Shown piece by piece: positions 44,620 through 53,853 of a stretch of 64,000 nt of DNA (its first letter is position 1; each line of letters starts with the position of its first letter). The notes under the pieces were generated by a model, which had not been told where the DNA came from, made no database searches, and saw only the letters and a list, made by a program, of their open reading frames with translations. This DNA is from Microbacterium croceum (lineage in GTDB: Bacteria > Actinomycetota > Actinomycetes > Actinomycetales > Microbacteriaceae): positions 2,170,001 through 2,234,000 of the forward strand of contig NZ_JAHWXN010000001.1 of NCBI RefSeq assembly GCF_023091245.1, read 5' to 3'. The position numbers and the translations under genes were made by a program.

Positions 44620-44661
44620 TGCCTCCCCGCGCCTGGTCACCCGACTCCGGGCGCGGGGAGG
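44620..44661 (+). terminator. Hairpin terminator after the surface protein gene
   Basis: CCTCCCCGCGCC (44620-44631) is a perfect inverted match to GGCGCGGGGAGG (44650-44661). It lies between two convergent genes and may serve both. Confidence 0.75.
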
Positions 44662-44685
44662 TGCCCTGAGCAGGACGCCGGCGGG

Positions 44686-45168
44686 TCAGGCGACGGAGAT
44701 GACGGTCCCCGAGGTCAGCGCGGCGAGTTGAGCGAAGGTCAGCGGCATCACCGTGTGGGGATGACCGGCCGCAGCCCAGAGCGTGTCGTGCGCGCGGAGC
44801 GCCTCATCGATGTAGGTCCGGATCGGCGCAGGGTGTCCGACGGGCGCCACGCCGCCGATGGCCTGGCCGGTGACGGCGCGCACGGTCGCGGCGGGCGCCA
44901 TCGCGACCGTTCCGGCACCGATTTCGGCGGCGAGGGTTTCGATGTCAGCGCGGTGTCCGCCGCTGGTCATCACGAGCACCGGTTCTCCGTCGGCGACGAA
45001 GACCAGGCTGTTGGCGATCGCGGAAACCGTGCAGCCGATCGCGGCGGCGGCCTCGGGAGCGGTTCTCGCGGAGTCCGGAAGGACGCGGATCTCGGCGTCG
45101 ATGCCGGCCTCCGCGAGGTGCTGGTGGACCAGTCTGCTGCGTTCGGGGAGCGAGGTCACATCGATCAT
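44686..45168 (-). CDS. YbaK/EbsC family aminoacyl-tRNA deacylase
   Basis: A 160-residue YbaK/ProX-domain protein that hydrolyses mischarged aminoacyl-tRNA, typically Cys-tRNA(Pro). AEIGCTVSAIANSLVF-type segment, catalytic Lys position and IGGVAPVGHP (the G-x-x-P-x-G/x loop) are recognisable, ending in LTFAQLAALTSGTVISV. TACGGT 6 bases before ATG 45168 sets the start. Confidence 0.87.
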   Translation of the reverse strand: MIDVTSLPERSRLVHQHLAEAGIDAEIRVLPDSARTAPEAAAAIGCTVSAIANSLVFVADGEPVLVMTSGGHRADIETLAAEIGAGTVAMAPAATVRAVTGQAIGGVAPVGHPAPIRTYIDEALRAHDTLWAAAGHPHTVMPLTFAQLAALTSGTVISVA

Positions 45169-45180
45169 CGCCCCACCGTA
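45169..45180 (-). promoter_or_regulatory. Leaderless-type -10 element for the YbaK gene
   Basis: On the minus strand TACGGT (45175-45180), 6 bases, ATG. Confidence 0.55.
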
Positions 45181-45199
45181 TCGAATCGGCGGCGGGGGA

Positions 45200-46438
45200 T
45201 CAGGCAGCGTCGCCGACCAGGATCGCCGCTGCATCCTCGGCCGACGCATCCACGGGCTCGTCGTCGATGTGGGCGAGCGCACGCCGACCCAGGAACACGG
45301 TCAAGGCGGCGATCAGCACGGCGGCGGCGGCGAACAGGTACGGCACGGTCGCGTTGAACGCGTGCCACAGCAACGCCGCGATGGGCGGGGCCATGGCTCC
45401 GCCCAGGAACCGGACGGCGGAGTACGACGACGAGGCGACGGAGCGCGGCAGGTCGGTCGCCTCCATCACCGCCTCGGTCAGCACCGTGTTCATGACGCCG
45501 AGGAGGAGCCCGCCGATCACGATGCACACCACGAGCCCCGCGGCGCTGCCGACCAGCAGCCCCGCCGCCACGAGGTCGAGCGCGAGCAGCGGCAGGAAGA
45601 GCAGGATGATGCGCGTGCGCGGGATCCTCCGCATCAGGGCGGGTGCGACCCACACGCTCGTGACGGCGAGCGCGACGCCCCAGCCGAAGAACGTGAGGCC
45701 GATTCCCATCGCGCCGAAGCCGAGCGGGAACGGGGAGAAGGCGAGGAGCACGAAGAAGCCGATGTTGTAGAACAGCGCGGCGACCGCCAGCACGGCCAGG
45801 GCGGGCCGGCGGAGTGCCGTGAACGGTGCGGAGAAGGGGACCGGCACGCGCTTCTCCGACCCGCCGCGCACGAGCACCAGCACGGCGACGAAGGCGATCG
45901 CCATCAGGACGACGACACCGAAGAACGGACCGCGCCAGCTCTGCTCTCCGAGCAGGCCGCCCAGCAGGGGGCCGATCGCGATTCCGAGGCCGAGTGCCGC
46001 CTCGTACAGCACGATCGCGGCGCTGCTGCCGCCGGACGCGGCGCCGACGATCGTCGCCAGGGCCGTCGAGATGAACAGGGCGTTGCCGAGTCCCCATCCG
46101 GCGCGGAAGCCGATGACGGCGTCGACGCTGCCGCTCAGTGCGCACAGCAGCGCGAAGACCACGATCAGTCCGAGACCGATCAACAGGGTCGCCTTGGCGC
46201 CGATGCGGCTTGAGATCCAGCTGGTCACCAGCATCGCCACGCCCGTCACCAGGAGGTAGCTGGTGAACAGCAGCTCGGTCTCGACCGGTGACGCCTTGAG
46301 GGACTCGGCGATCGCCGGGAGGATCGGGTCGACCAGTCCGATACCCATGAAGGCGACGACGCAGGCGAAGGCGACCGCCCAGACCTGCGCCGGCTGCTTC
46401 CACGGTGATGCGGTGGGGGTGGTGGCGGCGGTGTTCAC
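45200..46438 (-). CDS. MFS transporter, probable drug exporter
   Basis: A 412-residue major facilitator with 12 predicted helices. The motif LLVTGVAMLVTSWISSRIGA holds the loop 2-3 motif A in variant form; it resembles multidrug exporters (DHA1). GTG 46438 is selected because AGGAG lies 9 bases upstream and the start overlaps the marR stop (GTGA). Pairing with a MarR regulator in one operon is typical of inducible efflux. The exported compound is unknown. Confidence 0.87.
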   Translation of the reverse strand: MNTAATTPTASPWKQPAQVWAVAFACVVAFMGIGLVDPILPAIAESLKASPVETELLFTSYLLVTGVAMLVTSWISSRIGAKATLLIGLGLIVVFALLCALSGSVDAVIGFRAGWGLGNALFISTALATIVGAASGGSSAAIVLYEAALGLGIAIGPLLGGLLGEQSWRGPFFGVVVLMAIAFVAVLVLVRGGSEKRVPVPFSAPFTALRRPALAVLAVAALFYNIGFFVLLAFSPFPLGFGAMGIGLTFFGWGVALAVTSVWVAPALMRRIPRTRIILLFLPLLALDLVAAGLLVGSAAGLVVCIVIGGLLLGVMNTVLTEAVMEATDLPRSVASSSYSAVRFLGGAMAPPIAALLWHAFNATVPYLFAAAAVLIAALTVFLGRRALAHIDDEPVDASAEDAAAILVGDAA

Positions 46439-46875
46439 CGTGCTGCTCCTGTCTTGTCGGCTGTGTCTGTGTGGATGTCGAGGATCTCCGCCGCCCGTTC
46501 GAGGACCTGCCACTCCTCCTCACTCACCCCGGCGAACCGAGGGGCGAGGGTGTCGCGAAACTCCGCGCGCCAGGCACGCAGTGCGGCCGAGCCGGCGGTC
46601 GTGATATCGACGATCGTGGCTCGAGAGTCCTCAGGGTCGGGTGAGCGCACGACGAGCTCCTCACGCTCCAGCACGCCGATGAGGCGTGTCATGCCCGGTT
46701 GCGTGGTGCGGGCGGCGCTCGCGAGTGCTCCCACGCGCTGAGGGCCCTGTTGATCGAGCAGGCTCAGCACCCGCCACTGCGCAGCAGGGGCCTCATTGCC
46801 CGCGTCCTGAGCGGCGATCCGGGCCAGTGCATAGGCGGAGAGCACGATCGACGGGATGACGTCCACACGATTCAT
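46435..46875 (-). CDS. MarR family transcriptional regulator
   Basis: A 146-residue MarR repressor. The winged HTH spans about residues 35-100, with RVGALASAARTTQPGMTRLIGVLEREELVVR and the wing DPEDSRATIVDITTAG. It is the first gene of a two-gene operon with the MFS transporter (4-base overlap). A palindrome overlaps its promoter and start codon, so autorepression relieved by a ligand is likely. Confidence 0.9.
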   Translation of the reverse strand: MNRVDVIPSIVLSAYALARIAAQDAGNEAPAAQWRVLSLLDQQGPQRVGALASAARTTQPGMTRLIGVLEREELVVRSPDPEDSRATIVDITTAGSAALRAWRAEFRDTLAPRFAGVSEEEWQVLERAAEILDIHTDTADKTGAAR

Positions 46876-46902
46876 ACCAAAAAGTATATACCTGTTGGTA
46901 TG
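46873..46902 (-). promoter_or_regulatory. MarR autoregulatory operator with leaderless promoter
   Basis: CATACC (46873-46878) and GGTATG (46897-46902) are inverted 6-bp arms 18 bases apart, flanking an inner palindrome GTATATAC (46884-46891). On the minus strand TATACT (46883-46888) is 7 bases before the marR ATG, which itself lies in the outer arm. Repressor bound here would cover both the -10 and the start codon. Confidence 0.65.
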
Positions 46903-46929
46903 TAAACAATCCGATGTTCGAGATTCGCC

Positions 46930-47718
46930 TCAGCGTCGGGCGTTCGCGATCCGGGCGGAGAGCTCGTGCGCGTGCGCGAGAAGCGTTCGCCCGAGCTGCG
47001 CCATCCGATCGGGGCCGAATCGGAACTCGACCCCCGTGAGGCTCAGCGCCCACTCCGGTCTGCCCGCCCGGTCGAAGACGGCGGCGCCGAGGCCCCAGCT
47101 CCCTTCCACGATGAGGCCGGGATTGATCGCGTAGCCGCGCTCCTTGGTCTCCGCCAGCCGGGCGCGCAGGGGGCGCTCCCCGTGAGTCCCGCCCCAGGCG
47201 CTGCCGAGGTCGGGATGGCGCTCCAGGTAGGCATCCACATCGTGGTCAGGCAGGAAGGCCAGGATCGCCAGGCCGGCACTGGCGACGCCCAGCGGGAAGC
47301 GCACTCCTTCACTGAGCACGAAAGAGCGGATCGGAAACGCTCCCTCTTCGCGGAGCAGGCACACGGTCTCATCCGCGCGGCGCACGGAGAAGAACGCGCT
47401 CTCCTCGGTCTTCACCGCGAGCGAGCGGACGATGTCCCGCGCCAGACCTGTGACGTCATACCGTGCGGCGGCGACGGAGCCCATCAGGAACAGTTCGGGG
47501 CCGGGCATCCAGCGCGTGCTGTCGGTATCGCGATCGATGAGTCCTTCGGCTCTGAGCGCGGTCAGCAGACGGTGAGTCGTCGACCTGGTGAGCCCGGCGT
47601 CCCGCGCGAGGTCGTGGAGTGCCGCCCCTTCGGCCCCGGCGGCCGTGACGAGGCGCAGCAGGTGCGCCGCACGTGCGATCGACTGTGCGCCGGGGACTCC
47701 TCCGGATATCGGTTCCAT
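46930..47718 (-). CDS. IclR family transcriptional regulator of the CoA-transferase operon
   Basis: A 262-residue IclR protein. HTH about residues 12-75 (LHDLARDAGLTRSTTHRLLTAL), effector domain with FVLSEGVRFPLGVASAGLAILA and EGSWGLGAAVFDRAGRPEWALSL. It is divergent from the CoA-transferase/thiolase genes, the standard layout for PcaR/AtoC-like IclR control. TAGCGT lies 7 bases before the ATG inside a 31-bp palindrome, so it probably represses itself. Confidence 0.9.
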   Translation of the reverse strand: MEPISGGVPGAQSIARAAHLLRLVTAAGAEGAALHDLARDAGLTRSTTHRLLTALRAEGLIDRDTDSTRWMPGPELFLMGSVAAARYDVTGLARDIVRSLAVKTEESAFFSVRRADETVCLLREEGAFPIRSFVLSEGVRFPLGVASAGLAILAFLPDHDVDAYLERHPDLGSAWGGTHGERPLRARLAETKERGYAINPGLIVEGSWGLGAAVFDRAGRPEWALSLTGVEFRFGPDRMAQLGRTLLAHAHELSARIANARR

Positions 47719-47719
47719 A

Positions 47720-47750
47720 ATGTGGACGCTAGTGCGCGAAGCGACCACAT
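47720..47750. promoter_or_regulatory. 31-bp palindromic operator over the iclR start
   Basis: ATGTGGACGCT (47720-47730) and AGCGACCACAT (47740-47750) match in 10 of 11 paired positions around a 9-base centre. On the minus strand the left arm contains the iclR -10 TAGCGT (47726-47731). The CoA-transferase start is 73 bases beyond the right arm. Shape and position fit an IclR-type operator controlling both directions. Confidence 0.65.
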
Positions 47751-47822
47751 CGCAACAACGCGCTTCCACTGCGCCGGCTCGCGCGCCAGGCTGGACGCAG
47801 AACGCGTTTCGAAGGAGTGCAC

Positions 47823-48596
47823 GTGATCGACAAGCAATGGTCCACAGCCGCCGAGGCGGTCGCCGACATCCCGGACGGGGCATCGCTCGCGGTCGGAGGG
47901 TTCGGCCTCTCCGGCAATCCGATCGCGCTGATCGAGGCGCTCCTTGCACAGGGCACATCGGGACTCAGCGTCGTCAGCAACAACTGCGGCGTCGATGACT
48001 GGGGCCTGGGGGTGCTGCTCGGGGCGCACCGCATCCGCAAGATGACCTCCTCCTACGTGGGGGAGAACAAGGAGTTCGAACGCCAGTTCCTCACCGGCGA
48101 GCTCGAGCTCGAGCTGACTCCGCAGGGGACCCTGGCCGAGAAGCTCCGCGCCGGGGGCTCGGGCATCGCGGCCTTCTACACGCAGACCGGTGTCGGCACC
48201 CAGGTGGCAGAGGGCGGACTGCCTCGGCGGTACAACGCGGACGGCACGATCGCCGTCGCCTCTCCGAACAAGGACGTGCGCCGCTTCGACGTCGACGGCA
48301 CGCCGCGCGACTTCGTGCTGGAGGAGGCGATCACCACCGACTTCGCCCTCGTGCACGCTCTAGCCGGTGACCGGCACGGCAACCTGATCTTCAACAAGGC
48401 CGCCCGCAACTTCAACCCGCTGGCCGCCATGGCCGGACGCATCTGCATCGCGCAGGTCGAGCGACTGGTGGAGCCCGGCGAGCTCGACCCCGATCGCGTG
48501 CACCTGCCCGGCGTGTACGTGCACCGGATCGTGGAGGTCGGCTCCGACATCCCCAAGCGCATCGAACGGCGCACCGTCGCCGCGGAAGGAGCCTGA
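47823..48596 (+). CDS. scoA: 3-oxoacid CoA-transferase subunit A
   Basis: A 257-residue alpha subunit of a family I CoA-transferase. [18 protein letters not shown] is the G-G-F-G-x-x-G-x-P signature; [23 protein letters not shown] and [13 protein letters not shown] are typical. With subunit B it activates a 3-oxoacid (acetoacetate or 3-oxoadipate) using succinyl-CoA. GTG 47823 is chosen because GAAGGAG ends 5 bases before it. Substrate preference is inferred from the downstream thiolase. Confidence 0.9.
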   Translation: MIDKQWSTAAEAVADIPDGASLAVGGFGLSGNPIALIEALLAQGTSGLSVVSNNCGVDDWGLGVLLGAHRIRKMTSSYVGENKEFERQFLTGELELELTPQGTLAEKLRAGGSGIAAFYTQTGVGTQVAEGGLPRRYNADGTIAVASPNKDVRRFDVDGTPRDFVLEEAITTDFALVHALAGDRHGNLIFNKAARNFNPLAAMAGRICIAQVERLVEPGELDPDRVHLPGVYVHRIVEVGSDIPKRIERRTVAAEGA

Positions 48597-48597
48597 C

Positions 48598-49269
48598 ATG
48601 GCACTCACACGCGATGAGATGGCCGCGCGCGCCGCGGCCGAGCTCCGGGACGGGGCCTATGTCAACCTCGGCATCGGTTTGCCGACCCTGGTCCCCAACC
48701 ACGTGCCCGCGGACGTGACGGTGGTGCTGCAGTCCGAGAACGGCATCCTCGGCGTCGGTCCCTACCCTCACGAGGACGCCGTCGACCCCGACCTCATCAA
48801 CGCGGGCAAGGAGACGGTCACGGTGCTCCCTGGAGCGGCGTACTTCGACTCGGCGGCCAGCTTCGGAATGATCCGCGGCGGCAAGATCGATGCCGCGATC
48901 CTCGGGGCGATGCAGGTCTCGGCGTCGGGCGATCTCGCGAACTGGATGATCCCGGGGAAGATGGTCAAGGGGCCCGGCGGCGCCATGGACCTCGTGCACG
49001 GTGCCGGCACGGTGATCGTGCTGATGGAGCACCTGGCGAGAGACGGCTCGGCGAAGATCGTGCACGACTGCTCGCTGCCGCTCACCGGCCGCGGGGTCGT
49101 GGATCGGATCATCACGGACTTGGCCGTGATCGATGTGACTCCGGAGGGACTCGTCCTGGTCGAGACCGCGCCCGGCGTGACCGTCGACGAGGTCGTCGCG
49201 GCCACCGAGCCGTCGCTGATCATCCCGGACGCGCTCCGGACCGCAACGACAGGAGTGGACAATGACTGA
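48598..49269 (+). CDS. scoB: 3-oxoacid CoA-transferase subunit B
   Basis: A 223-residue beta subunit. [14 protein letters not shown] carries the catalytic Glu that forms the glutamyl-CoA intermediate; [27 protein letters not shown] is the family signature. GAAGGAGC precedes the ATG. Its end overlaps the thiolase start by 8 bases, indicating one operon. Confidence 0.92.
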   Translation: MALTRDEMAARAAAELRDGAYVNLGIGLPTLVPNHVPADVTVVLQSENGILGVGPYPHEDAVDPDLINAGKETVTVLPGAAYFDSAASFGMIRGGKIDAAILGAMQVSASGDLANWMIPGKMVKGPGGAMDLVHGAGTVIVLMEHLARDGSAKIVHDCSLPLTGRGVVDRIITDLAVIDVTPEGLVLVETAPGVTVDEVVAATEPSLIIPDALRTATTGVDND

Positions 49270-50461
49270 GAACAACACCACCGCCGACGACATCGTGATC
49301 GTCGCGGCCGCTCGCACCCCGCAGGGTCGCCTCAAGGGCCAGCTCTCGGCGTTCACCGCGCCGCAGCTCGGCTCCTTCGCGATCCGCGGCGCGCTGGAGC
49401 AGGGGGCGGTGGATCCGTCAGCTGTCGATGCCGTGATCGTCGGACAGGTGCTCGCGGCCGGGTCGGGGCAGAACGCCGCACGACAGGCCGCCATCGGTGC
49501 CGGCATCGGCTGGGATGTGCCGGCGCACTCCGTGAACAAGGTCTGCCTCTCCGGGCTCACCGCGATCATCGACGCCGCGCGCATGATCCGGACCGGAGAC
49601 GCGCAGGTCGTCGTCGCCGCGGGCATGGAATCGATGACGCGCGCCCCGCACCTGCTGATGGGCTCACGCGACGGTTGGGCGTACGGCAGCGTGGAGGTGC
49701 TCGACCACATGGCGTTCGACGGGCTCACCGATGCCTACGACAAGGAGAGCATGGGGGCGTCGACCGAACGGCACAACGCCCGGTACGAGCTCACCCGCAC
49801 GGCGCAGGACACCGTGGCCGCGCTGTCGCACCAGCGTGCAGCGGCCGCGCGGGAGGCGGGCGTGTTCGACGCCGAGATCGTCCCTGTCGATGTGCCTCAG
49901 CGCCGTGGCGAGCCGATCACCGTGACCGCGGATGAGGGCGTGCGTCCCGAGACGACGCTCGACACCCTCGCGGGGCTGCGCGCCGCATTCGTCGAGGGCG
50001 GATCGATCACGGCCGGGAACTCCTCGCCAATCTCCGACGGCGCCTCGGCGGTGGTCGTCACGTCACGGCGACGGGCCGACGCCGAAGGATGGACGGTCCT
50101 GGTGACGGTCGGCGCGAGCGGACAGACCGCCGGGCCGGACAACTCGCTCCAGGCGCAGCCGGCCAGGGCGATCGAGCAGGCGTGCGAGAAGCAGGGCATC
50201 AGAGCCTCTGACCTCGACCTCGTCGAGATCAACGAGGCCTTCGGCGCGGTGGTCGCGCGTTCTCAGGTCGAGCTCGGGCTGGATTCCGATGTCGTGAACA
50301 TCCATGGCGGCGGCATCGCGATCGGGCACCCCATCGGCGCCTCCGGGAACCGTCTGGTCGTGCACCTGGCGCACGAGCTCGCGCGCCGGGGAAGCGGAAC
50401 CGCCGCCGTCGGCCTGTGCGGAGGAGGCGGTCAGGGCGAGGCGCTCATCCTGACGCGGTGA
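49262..50461 (+). CDS. Acetyl-CoA C-acetyltransferase (thiolase)
   Basis: A 399-residue thiolase. The nucleophile Cys is in [11 protein letters not shown] (about residue 93), the catalytic His in GHPIGASG and the second Cys in [12 protein letters not shown]. It cleaves a 3-oxoacyl-CoA with CoA. The N-terminus [21 protein letters not shown] resembles AtoB-type acetoacetyl-CoA thiolases more than PcaF, so the operon probably degrades acetoacetate or another short 3-oxoacid. A PcaIJF (3-oxoadipate) role is the alternative. AGGAG precedes the ATG. Confidence 0.9.
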   Translation: MTENNTTADDIVIVAAARTPQGRLKGQLSAFTAPQLGSFAIRGALEQGAVDPSAVDAVIVGQVLAAGSGQNAARQAAIGAGIGWDVPAHSVNKVCLSGLTAIIDAARMIRTGDAQVVVAAGMESMTRAPHLLMGSRDGWAYGSVEVLDHMAFDGLTDAYDKESMGASTERHNARYELTRTAQDTVAALSHQRAAAAREAGVFDAEIVPVDVPQRRGEPITVTADEGVRPETTLDTLAGLRAAFVEGGSITAGNSSPISDGASAVVVTSRRRADAEGWTVLVTVGASGQTAGPDNSLQAQPARAIEQACEKQGIRASDLDLVEINEAFGAVVARSQVELGLDSDVVNIHGGGIAIGHPIGASGNRLVVHLAHELARRGSGTAAVGLCGGGGQGEALILTR

Positions 50462-50500
50462 CCGGCGCTCCTCGCGTCGAGGCGCGACCGACAGCGCGTG

Positions 50501-50800
50501 TCAGGAGCGCTTGTCCTTGGCATGCCCCTGCGCGTCGGCGAGCGCCTTCTGGGAACGGAACTGCAAGCGCTGCGCCTTCTTCGACTTCTTGACCGATTGC
50601 GGTGAGTCTGCGTCGACGACGATTCCGCGACGCTCCCGCCGCATGTCCACGACGGCGCCGACCGCCAGCGCCATCGTGATCCCCCAGCTCACCCAGGAGA
50701 GGACCGCGCGCCAGGTGATCGGCTCGCTCCGCGTGCCACGAAGGAGCGATACCCCGGCAGAGATCGCTGCGATGAGTCCGGTGCTGAAGAGGTAGCGCAT
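50501..50800 (-). CDS. Small membrane protein, unknown function
   Basis: A 99-residue protein with two predicted helices (about residues 3-20 and 31-52) and a very basic C-terminal half (KKSKKAQRLQFRSQKALADAQ). No family is recognised. TAGCGT 6 bases before the ATG supports the start. It converges on the thiolase gene. The basic tail suggests contact with nucleic acid or acidic lipids, which is speculative. Confidence 0.7.
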   Translation of the reverse strand: MRYLFSTGLIAAISAGVSLLRGTRSEPITWRAVLSWVSWGITMALAVGAVVDMRRERRGIVVDADSPQSVKKSKKAQRLQFRSQKALADAQGHAKDKRS

Positions 50801-50812
50801 GTCCCTACGCTA
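50801..50812 (-). promoter_or_regulatory. Leaderless-type -10 element for the small membrane protein
   Basis: On the minus strand TAGCGT (50807-50812), 6 bases, ATG. Confidence 0.55.
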
Positions 50813-51018
50813 CTCGGCATCTGCGGCTTCCGTCCCGAGCCTTGACAACCGGAGGCCGGACCGGAGAAGTGATGTTCCACGAGCGCTCCCGCCCGGTAAC
50901 CGCTACCATGGAGGGGTCGCGGCAGGCCCGCGGCCGCACACCGTGTATCTACCGGCCGTCGACTTCTCGGCGGACAGCGGCGGCACCCGACTTCGCGTCT
51001 TCGGGCGCGCGAGAGCCA

Positions 51019-52266
51019 ATGACCCAGACGCACATCTCCACCGAGCCGAACCTTTTCCGGATCGCCGGGTTCCCCTATTTCCTGATCGCCTTCATCGCGC
51101 GATTGCCGTTCGCCATGATGGTCGTCGGTGTCCTGACCGTCGTCGTCTCCGCGCGCGGTTCGCTCTCGCTCGGAGGGCTCACCTCCGCTGCGGTCGGCCT
51201 GGGCACGGCCTGCTTCGGGCCGCTACTCGGCGCGGCGGCGGACCGCTTCGGACAGCGCGTGGTGCTGCTGATCGTGGCCCTGGCCAACGGCACGATGCTG
51301 CTGCTGTTCACGGTCGTCGTGTACGGCGCATCCCCGGATGCACTCGTGCTCATCGCGGCGATCGGTATCGGCGCGACTGCTCCGCAGGTGTCGCCGCTGT
51401 CGCGCTCGCGCCTGGTCACCCTCATCCGCGAGCGGGTGGAGGACAACCGTCAGCCGCGCACCGTCTCGGGCACCATGGCCTACGAGTCGGCTGCGGACGA
51501 GACCGTGTTCGTGTTCGGCCCCTTCATCGTCGGCATCCTCGCATCCGCGATCGCGCCGTGGGCCCCGCTGGTCGGCGCCGCGATCTTGACGGTGGTGTTC
51601 GTCGGAGCTTTCGCCCTTCACCCGAGCGCCCGTCACGTCTCCCGAGACCGCGGCGAAGACGGCAAGGCGCTGTCTTCGGCGTCGGAGCTGTTCCGGCCGC
51701 AGCTCCTGGTCGTGATCCTCGGCATCCTGGGCGTCGGCATCTTCTTCGGCACCATGCTCACCTCGTTGACCTCGTTCATGGCCGATCGCGATGCCGCAGA
51801 GCAGGCAGGCCTGCTGTACGGCGTCATGGGCGTCGGGTCGGCGGCTCTCGCGCTCGGCGTCGCGTGGTTGCCCCCTGCCTTCTCGCTGCGGGCGCGTTGG
51901 CTGGTCTTCGCCGGCATCCTCCTCGCCGGTTCGCTCCTGCTCGGCCTGGTCGACTCGCCGGAGATGATGATGCTCGCGCTGGCGATCATGGGCATCGGCA
52001 TCGGCCCCACGCTCGTCACCCAGTACAGCTTCGGCGCGGCGCTCAGCCCGCGCGGCCGCTCCGCCACCGTGATGACGATGCTGGGGTCCGGGATCGTCGT
52101 CGGCCAGTCGCTCGGCGCCGCCGTGGCGGGGGAGATCGCGGAGAACGTCGGCACCTCCGCTGCCTTGGTGCTGCCGATGTTCGCGGCGGCCGTGGCCTTC
52201 GGTGCCGGACTGCTGAACTGGGTGCTCAGCAGCACTCGCCGGCGTCGTCGCACCGCGAAGGCCTGA
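51019..52266 (+). CDS. MFS transporter
   Basis: A 415-residue major facilitator with 12 predicted helices: GPLLGAAADRFGQRVVLL is motif A (G-x-x-x-D-R-x-G-x-R) between helices 2 and 3, and TMAYESAADETVFVFGPFIVG in helix 5 is typical of sugar/drug efflux members. ATG 51019 was chosen because the upstream open frame is Arg-rich and not membrane-like. Only a weak GAGAG precedes it. Substrate unknown. It sits before otsA on the same strand. Confidence 0.85.
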   Translation: MTQTHISTEPNLFRIAGFPYFLIAFIARLPFAMMVVGVLTVVVSARGSLSLGGLTSAAVGLGTACFGPLLGAAADRFGQRVVLLIVALANGTMLLLFTVVVYGASPDALVLIAAIGIGATAPQVSPLSRSRLVTLIRERVEDNRQPRTVSGTMAYESAADETVFVFGPFIVGILASAIAPWAPLVGAAILTVVFVGAFALHPSARHVSRDRGEDGKALSSASELFRPQLLVVILGILGVGIFFGTMLTSLTSFMADRDAAEQAGLLYGVMGVGSAALALGVAWLPPAFSLRARWLVFAGILLAGSLLLGLVDSPEMMMLALAIMGIGIGPTLVTQYSFGAALSPRGRSATVMTMLGSGIVVGQSLGAAVAGEIAENVGTSAALVLPMFAAAVAFGAGLLNWVLSSTRRRRRTAKA

Positions 52267-52332
52267 GCATCGGACGGCGGGCGGTCGCCAACCTCGATAG
52301 CCTGGGAGCTACCGCCTGCGTGAGGAGTCATC

Positions 52333-53742
52333 TTGGTCGCTGCAGATTTCGTGGTGGTCGCCAACCGGCTGCCGGTCGACAGAGTCGAAGGCCCCGACGG
52401 TGAGGTCGGATGGCGGACCTCGCCCGGCGGCCTCGTCGCGGCGCTCGAGCCGATGATGCGGAACGTGAACGGCGCCTGGGTGGGATGGGCCGGGCAGCCC
52501 GACGCCGAGATGGAGCCCTTCGAGAACGGCGGCATCAACCTCATCCCCGTACCGCTCAGCGCCTCCGAGGTCGCTGAGTACTACGAGGGTTTCGCGAACG
52601 ACACGATCTGGCCGCTCTACCACGACGTCATCGCGCCGCCGCAGTATCACCGGGAATGGTGGGACGCGTATGTGACTGTCAACCGACGGTTCGCGGAGGC
52701 CGCCGTGGCCGCCGTCGCGCAGGACGGCACGGTCTGGGTGCACGACTACCAGCTGCAGCTGGTGCCGCAGATGGTGCGCGAGCTGCGCCCCGACGTGACG
52801 ATCGGCTATTTCCACCACATCCCGTTCCCCGCGCACGGCCTCTACGCGCAACTGCCCTGGCGCGACCAGGTGCTGCGGGGCCTGCTCGGCGCAGATGTCA
52901 TCGGCTTCCAGCGGGCGCAGGACGCCACCTACTTCCTCACCGCGGTGCGACGACGGCTGCGCTACGAGGTGAAGGGTTCGCACGTGACAGTGGTCGAGAA
53001 CGGCGGGGCGACGCGGACCGCGGTGGCCCGCGCCTTCCCGATCTCGATCGACACCGCGCCGTATATCGAGCTCGCCCAGCGTGAGGACGTCAAGGCGCGT
53101 GCCGCCGAGATCCGCGCGAGCCTGGGCAACCCCGCCCGTATCCTGCTCGGAGTCGACCGTCTGGACTACACGAAGGGCATCCGCCACCGCATCAAGGCGT
53201 ACGGCGAGCTCCTCGCCGAGGGGCGCCTCAAGGTCGAGGATGTCACGCTCGTGCAGGTGGCCAGCCCCAGCCGGGAGCGTGTGGACGCCTACGTGCACCT
53301 GCGTGATGAGATCGAGCTCGCGGTGAGCCGCATCAACGGCGACACCGACACCATGGGGCACACCGCCATCCGGTACCTTCATCAGGGATATCCGCGCGAG
53401 GAGATGGTGGCGCTGTACCTCGCCGCCGATGTGATGCTCGTCACGGCTCTGCGCGACGGCATGAACCTGGTCGCGAAGGAGTACGTCGCCACCCGAGCGG
53501 ACAACCGGGGGGTCCTGGTGCTGAGCGAGTTCACGGGGGCGGCGGACGAGCTCCGGCAGGCCGTGCGCGTGAACCCGCACGACATCGAAGGTGTGAAGGA
53601 CGCGATCATGACCGCGGTCGAGATGTCTCCCGCCGAGCAGTCGCGGCGCATGCGCTCGCTGCGCCGTCGGGTGCTCGACAACGACGTGGACGCCTGGTCC
53701 TCGTCATTCCTGAAGGCACTGGCGGAGGTCCACAGCCGCTGA
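52333..53742 (+). CDS. otsA: Trehalose-6-phosphate synthase
   Basis: GT20 retaining glycosyltransferase that joins UDP-glucose (or another NDP-glucose) to glucose 6-phosphate. 469 residues. VVVANRLPV, WVHDYQLQLVP, GYFHHIPFPA, GVDRLDYTKGI (about residue 276) and RDGMNLVAKEYVA are signatures of donor and acceptor binding. The start is TTG with GAGGAG 5 bases upstream. otsB follows after 111 bases, forming the trehalose pathway for osmoprotection. Confidence 0.95.
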   Translation: MVAADFVVVANRLPVDRVEGPDGEVGWRTSPGGLVAALEPMMRNVNGAWVGWAGQPDAEMEPFENGGINLIPVPLSASEVAEYYEGFANDTIWPLYHDVIAPPQYHREWWDAYVTVNRRFAEAAVAAVAQDGTVWVHDYQLQLVPQMVRELRPDVTIGYFHHIPFPAHGLYAQLPWRDQVLRGLLGADVIGFQRAQDATYFLTAVRRRLRYEVKGSHVTVVENGGATRTAVARAFPISIDTAPYIELAQREDVKARAAEIRASLGNPARILLGVDRLDYTKGIRHRIKAYGELLAEGRLKVEDVTLVQVASPSRERVDAYVHLRDEIELAVSRINGDTDTMGHTAIRYLHQGYPREEMVALYLAADVMLVTALRDGMNLVAKEYVATRADNRGVLVLSEFTGAADELRQAVRVNPHDIEGVKDAIMTAVEMSPAEQSRRMRSLRRRVLDNDVDAWSSSFLKALAEVHSR

Positions 53743-53801
53743 GCACGCCGCCGAGTCGTGCACGGCCATACTGGAGGACGAACCCTCGTTCGAGATCCCC
53801 T

Positions 53802-53821
53802 GCCGGAGGCGAGCCTCCGGC
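53802..53821 (+). other. Perfect hairpin in the otsA-otsB intergenic region
   Basis: GCCGGAGGC (53802-53810) and GCCTCCGGC (53813-53821) are perfect 9-bp complements with a 2-base gap; the innermost pairs would open to make a loop. It lies 32 bases before the otsB GTG and could be an otsA terminator, a processing stem or a control element for otsB. Confidence 0.55.
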
Positions 53822-53853
53822 GTGAGAAGAACCCTGCGGAGAATGGAGACTTT

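Noticed and set aside
47823..50461. 3-oxoadipate (pcaIJF) operon.
   Set aside because: Not excluded, but no other pca genes are present and the thiolase start resembles acetoacetyl-CoA thiolases; the broader 3-oxoacid name was used.
50465..50510. GCGCTCCT/AGGAGCGC inverted repeat as a two-way terminator between thiolase and the small membrane gene.
   Set aside because: The 30-base loop is long, and the right arm lies at the end of the convergent coding sequence; support is too weak.
50799..52403. 534-codon plus-strand frame overlapping the MFS gene.
   Set aside because: It is extremely Arg-rich with no membrane segments or motifs and is out of frame with the clear 12-helix transporter at 51019-52266.
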